Shown here in pieces: positions 26,858 through 35,880 of a DNA stretch of 64,000 nt (the first letter of the stretch is position 1; each line of letters opens with the position of its first letter). The position numbers and the translations under genes were made by a program. The DNA lies in contig JAJZMF010000027.1 in NCBI GenBank assembly GCA_021850325.1, forward strand, positions 1-64,000, read 5' to 3'. Under the pieces are notes generated by a model. That model saw only the letters and a program-made list of their open reading frames with translations, was not told the origin of the DNA and did not search any database. Source of the DNA: Actinomycetes bacterium (GTDB lineage: Bacteria > Actinomycetota > Acidimicrobiia > Acidimicrobiales > Palsa-688).

Positions 26858-27952
26858 TTATTGGTTGGAGACGCCACCCTGGCCGTTGGCATGCTTCGGG
26901 ACCGCATGGGAGCTCCTCCGCACGACGAGGCCACTTTGCAACATGACCTGGCCCTGGGTACCCCTACCGTCTATTGCGTCGAGCAGGGTAAGGGCCGCGA
27001 GCTTGCCCCAGTCGCGGGTGTCCGTGGCCACGGAACTGAGCGGAGGGGCAACGTGGGCCGCCATCGGGATGTTGTCGAACCCGACGACGGCCAGATCCCG
27101 TGGCACTCGCAGGCCGCGTGACATGGCGGCAGCCATCCCGGCAATGGCCATCAGGTCGTTGTCATAGAAGATGGCGTCGGGAGGCTCCGGCGAGTCGAGC
27201 AGAGCCCGGGTCGCCTTTGCACCACCCTCGGGTGTGAAGTCGGCAATGCCCTCTGCGCAGTAGCTCTTCCCAGCCTTCCTCAGTGCGGCCCGCCACCCCA
27301 GTTGGCGGTTGTGCGTGTGGATGTAGCCAGGAGCCCCGGTCACGTGAGCGATCCTCTGCCGACCGGAAGCAAGCAGGTGCTCCGTAGCCAGCTCGGCGCC
27401 CTTGCGGTCGTCGATGCCGACCGCGGGGATCGGGCACGAAGGACCGGGAGCACCAAGGGCGACAGCGGGGACCTGCAGATCAGCCAACAGAGCGAAACGC
27501 GACTCGCGTGTCCTGACGTCGCTCAGCAGGAAACCGTCCACCCGGCCCTCACTGGCGAGCCTACGGTAGGTGGGCTCCTCGAGCTCGTCTGTCACGATCG
27601 ACAGGACGAGGGTGTAGTTGCGCACGGAGATGGCAGCCTCCACCCCAGCCAGGAAGCTCGGAAAAAACGGGTCCTCCGTCAGGACGTCGGGGTCACGGCG
27701 CATAACCCACCCGATGGCGTAAGCGCGTGCCGCCGAAAGCGACCGGGCTCTGATGTTCGGCACATAGCCGAGCTCCTCAGCCGCCGCTCGCACCCTGGCG
27801 ATCGTCTCCCGGCCGATCCGCCCGCCATCCGGGCTCAGGGCACGCGACGCGGCCCCCTTGGAGACCCCAGCCAACTGCGCTACGTCGTTGATGGTGGCAC
27901 GTCTTGTTGCAGTCTGCTCCTTTTGTCTGCGTTGTCGCGGCATGCTTTCCAT
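26858..27952 (-). CDS. LacI-family transcriptional regulator
   Basis: 364 residues. The N-terminal helix-turn-helix and hinge are clear: RATINDVAQLAGVSKGAASRALS, GRIGRETIARVRAAAEELGYVPN. The periplasmic-binding-like effector domain follows (AVGIDDRKGAELATEHLLASGRQRIAHVTG, DAIFYDNDLMAIAGMAAAMSRGLRVPRDLAVVGFDNIP). The start is ATG 27952 or ATG 27943; both follow the operator-containing promoter. Identical operators at its own promoter and at the uptake operon show autoregulation plus control of import. The inducer is probably a mannoside or related oligosaccharide. Confidence 0.9.
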   Translation of the reverse strand: MESMPRQRRQKEQTATRRATINDVAQLAGVSKGAASRALSPDGGRIGRETIARVRAAAEELGYVPNIRARSLSAARAYAIGWVMRRDPDVLTEDPFFPSFLAGVEAAISVRNYTLVLSIVTDELEEPTYRRLASEGRVDGFLLSDVRTRESRFALLADLQVPAVALGAPGPSCPIPAVGIDDRKGAELATEHLLASGRQRIAHVTGAPGYIHTHNRQLGWRAALRKAGKSYCAEGIADFTPEGGAKATRALLDSPEPPDAIFYDNDLMAIAGMAAAMSRGLRVPRDLAVVGFDNIPMAAHVAPPLSSVATDTRDWGKLAALTLLDAIDGRGTQGQVMLQSGLVVRRSSHAVPKHANGQGGVSNQ

Positions 27953-27990
27953 CTGTTGCCGCCGGCACCCGGCCCGGCGCTCCCTCGGGC

Positions 27991-28020
27991 TAGTAAACCA
28001 GTTTACTAATGTCGTGTCAA
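27991..28020 (-). promoter_or_regulatory. lacI operon promoter with embedded operator
   Basis: Reading leftwards, TTGACA (28020-28015) and TTTACT (27997-27992) have a 17-base spacer. GTAAACTGGTTTAC, the same word as O1, fills the end of the spacer and the -10 box; the inverted repeat extends to TAGTAAAC/GTTTACTA (27991-28008). Architecture is the same as at 18063-18091. Confidence 0.72.
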
Positions 28021-28488
28021 GGCTCTGCCCCGTACACGACGGCGCCCCCCGTCCACGAACATCCTCGCCCCGGTTGGGAAGTCGAGCTGCACGACCTCGT
28101 CTTTGATGGCCGTCCGCGCCCGGTACCGGCCACCGGCCCAGCCGCCCCCCAAAGGTTGGCGCTTTGCTGCCGGCTGCGCGCCGCAGGCTGCCGAGCACGT
28201 GGGAGGCCCGCTGACATCAGGCACCGTGACGCGACCGGAGCGGCTTCCCCGCGTGGTGCGGCCATGGCCCGGGTGGCCGAGCCCCCCGCATCCCGAAGGA
28301 CGTCGCCTTTCGGTGGCGGTGCTGAGGTCCCCTCTCCGGCCTGGCCCGACCGGACAAGCCCCCACATCTCCCGGCGCCCCCACCGGGGCAGTCCAGGAAA
28401 TCTCTCCCCACCTGGTTGGCCAGGCCCTCCGCATGCCGAACACTACGGGGTGCTCATCACGCGCACCGAGCCAGCAGGGACCGCCCCC
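28021..28488. other. intergenic region between lacI and the GGDEF gene
   Basis: About 470 bases. A frame continuous with the GGDEF gene stays open through it, but the reading (Arg/Pro-rich, no domain) and absence of a ribosome-binding site argue against coding. No further copies of the LacI operator were found. Nothing else is recognised. Confidence 0.4.
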
Positions 28489-30192
28489 GTGATCATGCGC
28501 CGCGGCACCACGATCACGTCCCAGCACCTGCTCGACCGGGTCCCTGCGCTCGTGTCCTACTGGGGCACCGACTGCAGGAACGTCCTGGCCAACGCCGCTT
28601 ACCAGGGCCTCTTCGGCGTGGCGGACCAGGACATCGAGGGTATGCACCTGGCCGAGCTGCTCGGCTGGGAGGCCTACCGGCGCACCCTTCCCTACATACG
28701 CGGGGTCCTGGCCGGGAAGGACCAGTGCTTCGAGGAAACCCGGCCGGGCCCCGACGGGCACCTCCACCACTTCGAGGTCACCTACCTGCCCGACATCGTC
28801 GAGGGGACCACGGTCGGCTTCTACGTCCTGGGTGTGGACGTCACGGCGCGGGTGGCGGCCCAGCGTGACGCCCGGCGCAGCCTGGAGCTGCACCGGGCCA
28901 TAGCCCGCAGCATGCCGGGCTCGTTCGTGCTGCTCTTCGACGCCGAGCTGCGCTACCTGGTGGCCGACGGGCCGGGCCTGGCCGCCTTCGGCCTGAGGGG
29001 CCCCGACCTGGAGGGCCGCCTCATGCCCGAGGTCCTGCCCGAGCGGGCAGGTGCGCTCGAGCCCCTCTACCGGGCCGCGCTGCGTGGTGAGCAGCACAAA
29101 TGGGACCGCGTGGTGAACGGCCGTGTAATCGAGATGGCCGTCGGGCCCGTCCGCGACGACGACGGAGCGGCCTTCGCCGGCTTGGTCGTAGGCACGGACG
29201 TGACCGCCGCCCGCCGCCGCAGGGAGACCGACCGGGCCCTGCACATGATCGCCCGGTCCACGGCCCACGGGGCGAGCACAGCAAAGGTGGCGGCGGAGGT
29301 CGCCCGGGCCCTGCTGTCGCTCCTCGGGGCGGCTCATGCCTCGGTGAGCAGGTTCGCCGACGACGGCCTGGAGATCCTTGCCGTCGAGCCGCCCCTGGAG
29401 GGCCTACCGGGCCGCCTGCCCACCGGGACCGGTCCCTACGGCACGGCCGCCGAGCAGGTGGCCGAGGACGGCGAGGCTCACTACGTCCACTACGGCCCCT
29501 CCGGCCAGAGCCTGTCCGGCCTGCTCCATGAAGCGGGCATAGCGGCCGGTGCCGCAGCCCCCATCTGGGTCAATGGGCGCCTCTGGGGTGCGGCCGGGGT
29601 GGGCCTGTCCGAGGCCGCGGGGGACCCGGAGGAGGTCCTCGAGCGCCTGCGCGAGTTCGCCGCCGCCGTGGCCACCAGCATCTCCAGCTCGGCGGCCTGG
29701 GACGCCCTGAGGGCCCTCGCCGGTACCGACCCCCTCACCTGCCTGCCCAACCGGCGCACCTTCGAGGAACGGTTGGACCAGGCGGTCAACGCTGCCCAGC
29801 GCCAGGGCCACGGTGTGGGCCTGGTGATGGTCGACCTGGACAAGTTCAAGGCTCTCAACGACACGCACGGCCATCCCGAGGGCGACAAGGTGCTGGCTGC
29901 ACTGGCCAACCGCATGGCGTCAGCTGTGCGCTCGGACGAACTGCTGGCCCGCCTGGGGGGCGACGAGTTCGCCCTCCTGCTGCCCCGGGCGGGGGCCGAA
30001 CAGGCCAGGGCTGCGGCTCGCCGCCTGCGCTCCGCCGTGTCCCAGAGCCCGATCGAGGGCCAGCGCGTGACCATCACGACCGGCGTGGCCAGCCTCCGGG
30101 GTGTCTCGGCCAGCCGTGCCGACCTCCTCGCGCTGGCCGATGCCGACCTCTACCGGGCCAAGCCGGGCTCCGACGCCCGGGTTCTCGGCTGA
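28489..30192 (+). CDS. PAS-PAS-GAF-GGDEF diguanylate cyclase
   Basis: About 567 residues. Two PAS domains (residues 10-125, with YWGTDCRNVLANAAYQ, and 135-255, with SFVLLFDAELRYLVADG), a GAF domain (265-400) and a C-terminal GGDEF domain (DPLTCLPNRRTFEERL; active-site LGGDEFALLL). The A-site is intact, so it should synthesise cyclic di-GMP. No RxxD inhibitory site is obvious five residues before GGDEF (sequence there is DELLARL). No transmembrane segment, so a cytoplasmic sensor. The start is uncertain: GTG 28489 has AGGGA 8 bases upstream; ATG 28495 and GTG 28450 are alternatives. Confidence 0.85.
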   Translation: MIMRRGTTITSQHLLDRVPALVSYWGTDCRNVLANAAYQGLFGVADQDIEGMHLAELLGWEAYRRTLPYIRGVLAGKDQCFEETRPGPDGHLHHFEVTYLPDIVEGTTVGFYVLGVDVTARVAAQRDARRSLELHRAIARSMPGSFVLLFDAELRYLVADGPGLAAFGLRGPDLEGRLMPEVLPERAGALEPLYRAALRGEQHKWDRVVNGRVIEMAVGPVRDDDGAAFAGLVVGTDVTAARRRRETDRALHMIARSTAHGASTAKVAAEVARALLSLLGAAHASVSRFADDGLEILAVEPPLEGLPGRLPTGTGPYGTAAEQVAEDGEAHYVHYGPSGQSLSGLLHEAGIAAGAAAPIWVNGRLWGAAGVGLSEAAGDPEEVLERLREFAAAVATSISSSAAWDALRALAGTDPLTCLPNRRTFEERLDQAVNAAQRQGHGVGLVMVDLDKFKALNDTHGHPEGDKVLAALANRMASAVRSDELLARLGGDEFALLLPRAGAEQARAAARRLRSAVSQSPIEGQRVTITTGVASLRGVSASRADLLALADADLYRAKPGSDARVLG

Positions 30193-30223
30193 GGGCCCGG
30201 GCGGCCGCCCTAGTATCTCTGCG

Positions 30224-30457
30224 ATGGCTCTCTATGAGTACGTGTGCACGACCTGTGGAGCCCCCTTCGAGGTGCGCCGGGCAATGACCGAACCCGAGGG
30301 CCCCGTGAGCTGCCCCGGTGGCCACGCCACCACCAAACGCAAGCTGTCCAGTTTCGCCTCGCTCGGCGCCCCCACCGCCCAGCTGGCTCCGGTCGGGCCC
30401 GTGGCGAGCGGCGGCGGGTGCTGCGGGGGCGGCTGCGGCTGCGGCCGCGGCCGCTGA
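30224..30457 (+). CDS. FmdB-family zinc ribbon protein
   Basis: 77 residues beginning MALYEYVCTTCGAPFEV, the characteristic FmdB N-terminus (M-P-x-Y-E-Y-x-C-x-x-C-G). A second metal pair is less clear (SCPGGH in place of CPxC). The Gly-rich tail carries a CCGGGCGCG cluster, a plausible metal-binding or flexible end seen in many actinobacterial members. Start ATG 30224, 31 bases after the GGDEF gene. The role is unknown in general; it may be regulatory. Confidence 0.78.
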   Translation: MALYEYVCTTCGAPFEVRRAMTEPEGPVSCPGGHATTKRKLSSFASLGAPTAQLAPVGPVASGGGCCGGGCGCGRGR

Positions 30458-30565
30458 CCCGGAGGAGCCGCGGGCCCGTGCCCGGGCTCCCCAACCGGCC
30501 CGCCCGGTCGGGCTGTCGGGACCGGTGCGCACCTTTGGCCTCCCTGGTATCCTGACCTGAGCTAC

Positions 30566-30577
30566 TGAACCGGTTCA
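30566..30577. promoter_or_regulatory. candidate operator upstream of the GH94 gene
   Basis: TGAACCGGTTCA is a perfect 12-base palindrome 57 bases upstream of the cellobiose phosphorylase start. An AACCGGTT core with a CG centre is typical for LacI-family sites, but the arms differ from the GTAAAC sites at 18.1 and 28.0 kb. It may be bound by a second LacI-type regulator encoded elsewhere. Confidence 0.4.
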
Positions 30578-30633
30578 CCAGGCCGGCGCTCACCGGGGTG
30601 GGCCGGGCCGGGTCACCCAGGGGAGGACGACGA

Positions 30634-33099
30634 TTGCGCTACGGGCACTTCGACGACGACCGGCGTGAGTACGTCATAGAGGAGCCGGCCACACCCCTGC
30701 CCTGGGTCAACTACCTGGGCACGGAGTCGTTCTTCGGCATCGTGTCCAACACGGCCGGCGGTTACTGCTTCTACCGCGATGCCCGCATGCGCCGGCTCAC
30801 CCGGTACCGCTACAACAACGCCCCCCTGGACGTCGGTGGCCGCTACCTCTACCTGCGCGACGAAGCGGACGGGGACTACTGGTCCCCCTCCTGGCAGCCG
30901 GTGCAGAAGGACCTGGACGCCTACGAGTGCCGCCACGGGTTGTCCTACACGTCCATCTCCTCGACCTACCGCCAGGTGGCCGCCAAGACCACCTACTTCG
31001 TGCCCCTGGGCCAGGACCTGGAGGTATGGCTCCTGCAGGTGCGCAACGAGCGCGACGAGCGACTGGAGCTGTCCGTCTTCTCCTCGGTCGAGTTCGCCCT
31101 CTGGGACGCCCAGGACGACGCGACGAACTTCCAGCGCAACTTCTCCACCGGCCAGGTCGAGGTGGAGGGCAGCGTCATCTACCACAAGACCGAGTACCGG
31201 GAGCGCCGCAACCACTTCGCCTACTTCGCCTGCTCGGAGCCCCTGGCCGGCTTCGACACCCAGCGCGACGCCTTCCTCGGCCCCTACCGGGGCTTCGACC
31301 GCCCCCTGGTCGTCGAACAGGGCCGCTCCGGTGGTTCCCTCGCCCACGGGTGGGCGCCCCACGGCTCGCACCACGTGCGCCTCTCCCTGGCCCCGGGAGA
31401 GGAACGCCAGGTGGTCTTCCTGCTCGGCTACTGGGAGAACCCCGAGGACGCCAAGTTCGACCCGCCCGACAGCCAGGTCGTCAACAAGTCCCTGGTCCGC
31501 CCCGTGATCGGCCACTGGCTACAGCCGGCCAACGTGGGTGCGGGCCTGGCCGACCTGCGCCGCTACTGGGACGGCCTGCTCGCCTCCCTCCAGGTCGCCA
31601 CCCCCGACCCCGACACCGACCGGATGGTCAACATCTGGAACGCCTACCAGTGCCTTGTCACCTTCAACATGAGCCGGTCCGCCTCGTCCTTCGAATCGGG
31701 CATCGGCCGGGGCATGGGCTTCCGGGACTCCAACCAGGACCTGCTGGGGTTCGTCCACATGGTGCCCGGACGCGCCCGCCAGCGGATCGTGGACATCGCC
31801 TCCACCCAACTACCTTCGGGTGCCGCCTACCACCAGTACCAACCGCTCACCAAGCGGGGCAACGACGACGTCGGCTCCGGGTTCAACGACGACCCCCTGT
31901 GGCTGGTGCTCGGGGCGGCCGCCTACCTGAAGGAGACGGGCGACTCCTCACTGCTCGTCGAACCGGTCCCCTACGACAGCGCCCCCGGCACCGAGGTGCC
32001 CTTCTACGAGCACCTGCGGCGCAGCGTCGCCTTCACCCTGGAGAACCTCGGGCCCCACGGCCTCCCCCTCATCGGCCGGGCCGACTGGAACGACTGCCTC
32101 AACCTCAACTGCTTCTCCACCACCCCCGGCGAGAGCTTCCAGGTCACCGAGAACCGCTCGGGCGGCGTGGCCGAGTCGGTCTTCATCGCCGGCCTCTTCG
32201 CCCTGGCAGCCCAGGAGATGGCGGACATCGTCGGCGCCCTGGGCCAGGGCTGGGGGCAGCCGGGCGAGGCGGAGGGGTACCGGGCCCAGGCCCGCTCCAT
32301 GCTCGCCACGCTGGCTGAGCACGGCTGGGACGGTGACTGGTGGCGCCGGGCCTACGACTACTTCGGCCATCCCGTCGGGTCCTCGCAGAACGCCGAAGGG
32401 CGCATCTTCATCGAGCCCCAGGGGATCTGCATCATGGGCGGGGCAGGCCTGGCCGACGGCACCGCCCGTCGCGCCCTGGACAGCGTGCGCGAGCACCTGG
32501 CCACCCCCCACGGCATCACCCTGCAGCAGCCCGCCTACTCCCGCTACTACCCCGAGCTGGGGGAGATCTCCTCCTACCCGCCCGGCTACAAGGAGAACGC
32601 CGGCATCTTCTGCCACACCAACCCGTGGGTGATGATCGCCGAAGCCCAGCTGGGCGACGGGGACGCCGCCTTCGACTACTACCGGCGCCTCAACCCCTCG
32701 GCCCGCGAGGCCATCAGCGATGTCCATCGCTGCGAGCCCTACGTCTACGCCCAGATGATCGCCGGACGGGACGCCCCCACCCACGGCGAGGCCAAGAACT
32801 CGTGGCTCACCGGGACGGCGGCCTGGAACTTCGTGGCCATCACCCAGTGGATCCTCGGCGTGCGGCCCGAGCACTCGGGCCTGCGCGTGGACCCGGTGGT
32901 GCCGGCATCCTGGGCCGGCTTCAGCCTCGAGCGGCGCTGGCGGGGCTCGACCTACCGGGTGCGGGTCTCCAACCCCGGTGGGCGGGGCGGGCGGGTGTCC
33001 CGGCTGGTGGTCGACGGCCACCCCCTGGAGGGCAACCTGGTGCCTGTCGCCCCCCCTGGTACGACGGTCGAAGTGGAGGCGGTCCTCGGCGCCGGCTGA
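30634..33099 (+). CDS. cellobiose phosphorylase (GH94)
   Basis: 821 residues. It follows clostridial cellobiose phosphorylase closely from end to end: LRYGHFDDDRREYVI at the N-terminus, PWVNYLGTESFFGIVSNTAGG, the SIGRGMGFRDSNQD-type segment (SGIGRGMGFRDSNQDLLGF), the catalytic Asp in GRADWNDCLNLN, and GEAKNSWLTGTAAWNFVAI near the C-terminus. The reaction is cellobiose plus phosphate to glucose-1-phosphate plus glucose, in the cytoplasm. The start is TTG 30634: GGAGG lies 7 bases upstream and the first residues then match family N-termini. A palindrome upstream suggests sugar-dependent control. Confidence 0.93.
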   Translation: MRYGHFDDDRREYVIEEPATPLPWVNYLGTESFFGIVSNTAGGYCFYRDARMRRLTRYRYNNAPLDVGGRYLYLRDEADGDYWSPSWQPVQKDLDAYECRHGLSYTSISSTYRQVAAKTTYFVPLGQDLEVWLLQVRNERDERLELSVFSSVEFALWDAQDDATNFQRNFSTGQVEVEGSVIYHKTEYRERRNHFAYFACSEPLAGFDTQRDAFLGPYRGFDRPLVVEQGRSGGSLAHGWAPHGSHHVRLSLAPGEERQVVFLLGYWENPEDAKFDPPDSQVVNKSLVRPVIGHWLQPANVGAGLADLRRYWDGLLASLQVATPDPDTDRMVNIWNAYQCLVTFNMSRSASSFESGIGRGMGFRDSNQDLLGFVHMVPGRARQRIVDIASTQLPSGAAYHQYQPLTKRGNDDVGSGFNDDPLWLVLGAAAYLKETGDSSLLVEPVPYDSAPGTEVPFYEHLRRSVAFTLENLGPHGLPLIGRADWNDCLNLNCFSTTPGESFQVTENRSGGVAESVFIAGLFALAAQEMADIVGALGQGWGQPGEAEGYRAQARSMLATLAEHGWDGDWWRRAYDYFGHPVGSSQNAEGRIFIEPQGICIMGGAGLADGTARRALDSVREHLATPHGITLQQPAYSRYYPELGEISSYPPGYKENAGIFCHTNPWVMIAEAQLGDGDAAFDYYRRLNPSAREAISDVHRCEPYVYAQMIAGRDAPTHGEAKNSWLTGTAAWNFVAITQWILGVRPEHSGLRVDPVVPASWAGFSLERRWRGSTYRVRVSNPGGRGGRVSRLVVDGHPLEGNLVPVAPPGTTVEVEAVLGAG

Positions 33100-33220
33100 G
33101 GACCGCGCACCGCCCGCCACCAGGAGCGACGAACGCCACTGGGCCTTGTTGTGCCCCGGCGGGGCGCGCGGGATTAGCGTATGCCCCGATGCATTGCATG
33201 GTCAGCAGTTACAGACGCGT

Positions 33221-34057
33221 ATGACAGCGACGACCGCCTCCCCAGAGCAGCAGGAGCAGGGCTGGCGTTCCGGCCCCCGGGCGGCCATCCAGGCCCGCAC
33301 CCTACGTAAGGACCGATGGTGGGCGGAACCCACGATCACCGGCGTCGTGCTCGTGAGCTTCATCGCCTACTCGACATGGGCCGCCTTCAAGAACGCGGAC
33401 TACTACGCCCACCCGTACCTTTCACCCTTCTACTCCCCCTGCCTGGCCACCATCTGCGAGTCGGCCCGGGCGGGCAGCCAGGTGGTGCACGCTCCGACCG
33501 TGGGCCTCTTCGGCCCCTGGTGGGTGATCTCCCCGGCCATCATCGTGCTGATCGTGCCGCTCGGGTTCCGGATGAGCTGCTACTACTACCGCAAGGCCTA
33601 CTACCGGGCCCTGTGGCAGTCGCCGCCCGCCTGCGCCGTGGCCGAGCCCCACAAGCGCTACCGGGGCGAGAGCCGCTTCCCGCTCATCCTCCACAACGCC
33701 CACCGCTACTTCTTCTACCTGGGCCTGCTGTTCAACGGCATCCTGACCTGGGACGCCATCGAGGGCTTCCACTTCAGCAACGGCTGGGGGATGGGCTTCG
33801 GGTCCCTGATGCTGACCGTCAACGCCATCCTGCTGTGGACCTATTCGCTGTCCTGCCACTCCTGCCGTCACATCGTCGGCGGCCGGCTCAAGCACTTCTC
33901 CCGCCACCCCCTGCGCTTCAAGGCCTGGGGCTTCGTTTCCAAGCTCAACGCCCACCACATGCGCTTCGCCTGGGTGAGCCTGATCTTCGTGGCGCTCACC
34001 GACCTGTACGTCCGCCTGGTCGCCAGTGGGTGGGTCCACGACCCGAGGTTCTTCTGA
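33221..34057 (+). CDS. sdhC: succinate dehydrogenase membrane anchor, Sdh1 type
   Basis: 278 residues with about five transmembrane segments and several His residues in or next to them (LILHNAHRYFFYLG, CHSCRHIVGG, LNAHHMRFAW) that could hold haem. It resembles the single anchor subunit of the mycobacterial Sdh1 complex (Rv0249c type) and not separate SdhC/SdhD pairs. It anchors the flavoprotein and Fe-S subunits and passes electrons to the quinone pool. ATG 33221; its TGA overlaps the next ATG by one base. The 120 bases upstream show no clear promoter. Confidence 0.83.
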   Translation: MTATTASPEQQEQGWRSGPRAAIQARTLRKDRWWAEPTITGVVLVSFIAYSTWAAFKNADYYAHPYLSPFYSPCLATICESARAGSQVVHAPTVGLFGPWWVISPAIIVLIVPLGFRMSCYYYRKAYYRALWQSPPACAVAEPHKRYRGESRFPLILHNAHRYFFYLGLLFNGILTWDAIEGFHFSNGWGMGFGSLMLTVNAILLWTYSLSCHSCRHIVGGRLKHFSRHPLRFKAWGFVSKLNAHHMRFAWVSLIFVALTDLYVRLVASGWVHDPRFF

Positions 34058-35880
34058 TGCCTTCCGAGGAGACTTTCGAGCACCACGACTACGACGTCGT
34101 GGTCGTGGGAGCCGGCGGGGCAGGCCTGCGGGCCGCCATCGCGGCCTACGAGGCGGGCGCCCGCACGGCGCTGATCTGCCGCAGCCTGCTGGGCAAGGCC
34201 CACACCGTCATGGCCGAGGGTGGCATCGCAGCCGCCCTGGGCAACCTGTGGCCCGAGGACAACTGGCAGGTCCACTTCCGCGACACCATGCGGGGCGGCA
34301 AGCTGCTCAACCACTGGCGCATGGCCGAACTGCACGCCAAGGAGGCCCCCGAGCGGGTGTACGAGCTCGAACAATGGGGCGCCCTGTTCGACCGGACCCC
34401 GGCGGGCAAGATCAGCCAGCGTGACTTCGGCGGCCACCGCTACGCCCGGCTGGCCCACGTGGGCGACCGTACCGGCCTGGAGATGATCCGCGCCCTGCAG
34501 CAACGGGCGGTGTCCATCGGCATCGACGTCTTCATGGAGCTCACCGTCACGGACCTGCTGAAGGACGGGGAGCGCATCTCGGGCCTGCTCGCCTACTGGC
34601 GGGAGTCCGGCCGCTTCGTGGTCTTCCAGGCCCCCGCCGTCGTGCTCGCCACAGGCGGCATCGGCAAGTCCTGGAAGGTCACCTCCAACTCCTGGGAGTG
34701 CACCGGGGACGGCCACGCCATGGCCATGAGGGCCGGGGCGACGCTGGTCAACATGGAGTTCGTCCAGTTCCACCCCACCGGCATGGTCTGGCCGCTGTCG
34801 GTGCGCGGGCTGCTGGTCACCGAGTCCGTGCGGGGCGACGGCGGGGTCCTGCGCAACTCGGAGAACAAGCGCTTCATGTTCGACTACATACCGGAGTTCT
34901 TCAAAGCGGAGACGGCCGACAACATAGAGGAGGCCGACCGCTGGTACGAGGACAAGCGCAACAACCGCCGGCCACCTGAGCTGCTGCCCAGGGACGAGGT
35001 GGCCCGGGCCATCAACTCCGAGATCAAGGCCGGCCGGGGCTCGCCCCACGGAGGCGTCTTCCTGGACATCGCCAGCCGGCGTACCCCCGAGTTCATCCAG
35101 CGGCGCCTGCCCTCCATGTACCACCAGTTCAAGGAGCTGGCCGACGTGGACATCACCAAGGAGCCCATGGAGATCGGGCCCACCTGCCACTACGCCATGG
35201 GCGGGGTCGAGGTGGACCCCGACACCCAGGCGTCGCGGGTGCCCGGCCTGTACGCCGCCGGCGAGGTCGCAGGCGGCATGCACGGGGCCAACCGCCTGGG
35301 GGGCAACTCCCTGTCGGACCTCATCGTCTTCGGCAAGCGGGCCGGCGAGTACGCCGCCGCCTACGCCAAGGGCCTGGGCACCGACCGGCCCCAGGTCGCC
35401 ACCTCCGACGTGACCCAGGCCACCCAGGACGCCCTGGCACCCTTCCGCGGCGAAGCGGAGGAGAACCCCTACGCCCTGCACCAGGAACTACAGGAGACCA
35501 TGCAGTCCCTGGTGGGCATCATCAGGGTGGAGGACGAGCTGAGGCAGGCCCTGGAGAACATCGCCGCACTGCGCGAAAGGGCCACCCGGTTGACCGTGGA
35601 GGGCAACCGCCAGTACAACCCGGGCTGGCACCTGGCCCTCGACCTGCGCAACATGCTCCTGGTCTCCGAGGCCGTCGCCACGGCGGCCCTGGAGCGACAG
35701 GAGAGCCGGGGCGGCCACACCCGTGACGACTTCCCGACGACCGATCCCTACTGGGCCAAGCACAACGTCGTGCTGGCCCTCAAGCAGGAGGGCCGGCAGG
35801 CGCCCGAACTGGAGATGAAGCGCCAGGCCCTGCCCGAGCCCCCGCCTGAGCTGGCAGAGCTGCTGGAGGACGCACATTGA
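34057..35880 (+). CDS. sdhA: succinate dehydrogenase flavoprotein subunit
   Basis: 607 residues. The FAD-binding start DVVVVGAGGAGLRAAIAA, the flavin-attachment segment around KAHTVMAEGGIAAALGN (with the H of the covalent FAD site in the AHT motif), substrate-site FVQFHPTGM and TCHYAMGGVEVD, and GANRLGGNSLSDLIVFG are all intact. It oxidises succinate to fumarate in the TCA cycle on the cytoplasmic face. Middle gene of a coupled three-gene operon: the start overlaps the anchor stop (TGATG) and its own stop overlaps the Fe-S gene start (TTGA). Confidence 0.93.
   Translation: MPSEETFEHHDYDVVVVGAGGAGLRAAIAAYEAGARTALICRSLLGKAHTVMAEGGIAAALGNLWPEDNWQVHFRDTMRGGKLLNHWRMAELHAKEAPERVYELEQWGALFDRTPAGKISQRDFGGHRYARLAHVGDRTGLEMIRALQQRAVSIGIDVFMELTVTDLLKDGERISGLLAYWRESGRFVVFQAPAVVLATGGIGKSWKVTSNSWECTGDGHAMAMRAGATLVNMEFVQFHPTGMVWPLSVRGLLVTESVRGDGGVLRNSENKRFMFDYIPEFFKAETADNIEEADRWYEDKRNNRRPPELLPRDEVARAINSEIKAGRGSPHGGVFLDIASRRTPEFIQRRLPSMYHQFKELADVDITKEPMEIGPTCHYAMGGVEVDPDTQASRVPGLYAAGEVAGGMHGANRLGGNSLSDLIVFGKRAGEYAAAYAKGLGTDRPQVATSDVTQATQDALAPFRGEAEENPYALHQELQETMQSLVGIIRVEDELRQALENIAALRERATRLTVEGNRQYNPGWHLALDLRNMLLVSEAVATAALERQESRGGHTRDDFPTTDPYWAKHNVVLALKQEGRQAPELEMKRQALPEPPPELAELLEDAH

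Noticed and set aside
28009-28488. Extended N-terminus of the GGDEF protein
   Set aside because: The extension is Arg/Pro-rich, lacks a start signal and would begin inside the lacI promoter.
33868-35481. 537-codon minus-strand frame opposite sdhC and sdhA
   Set aside because: Antisense to intact succinate dehydrogenase genes with all family motifs.
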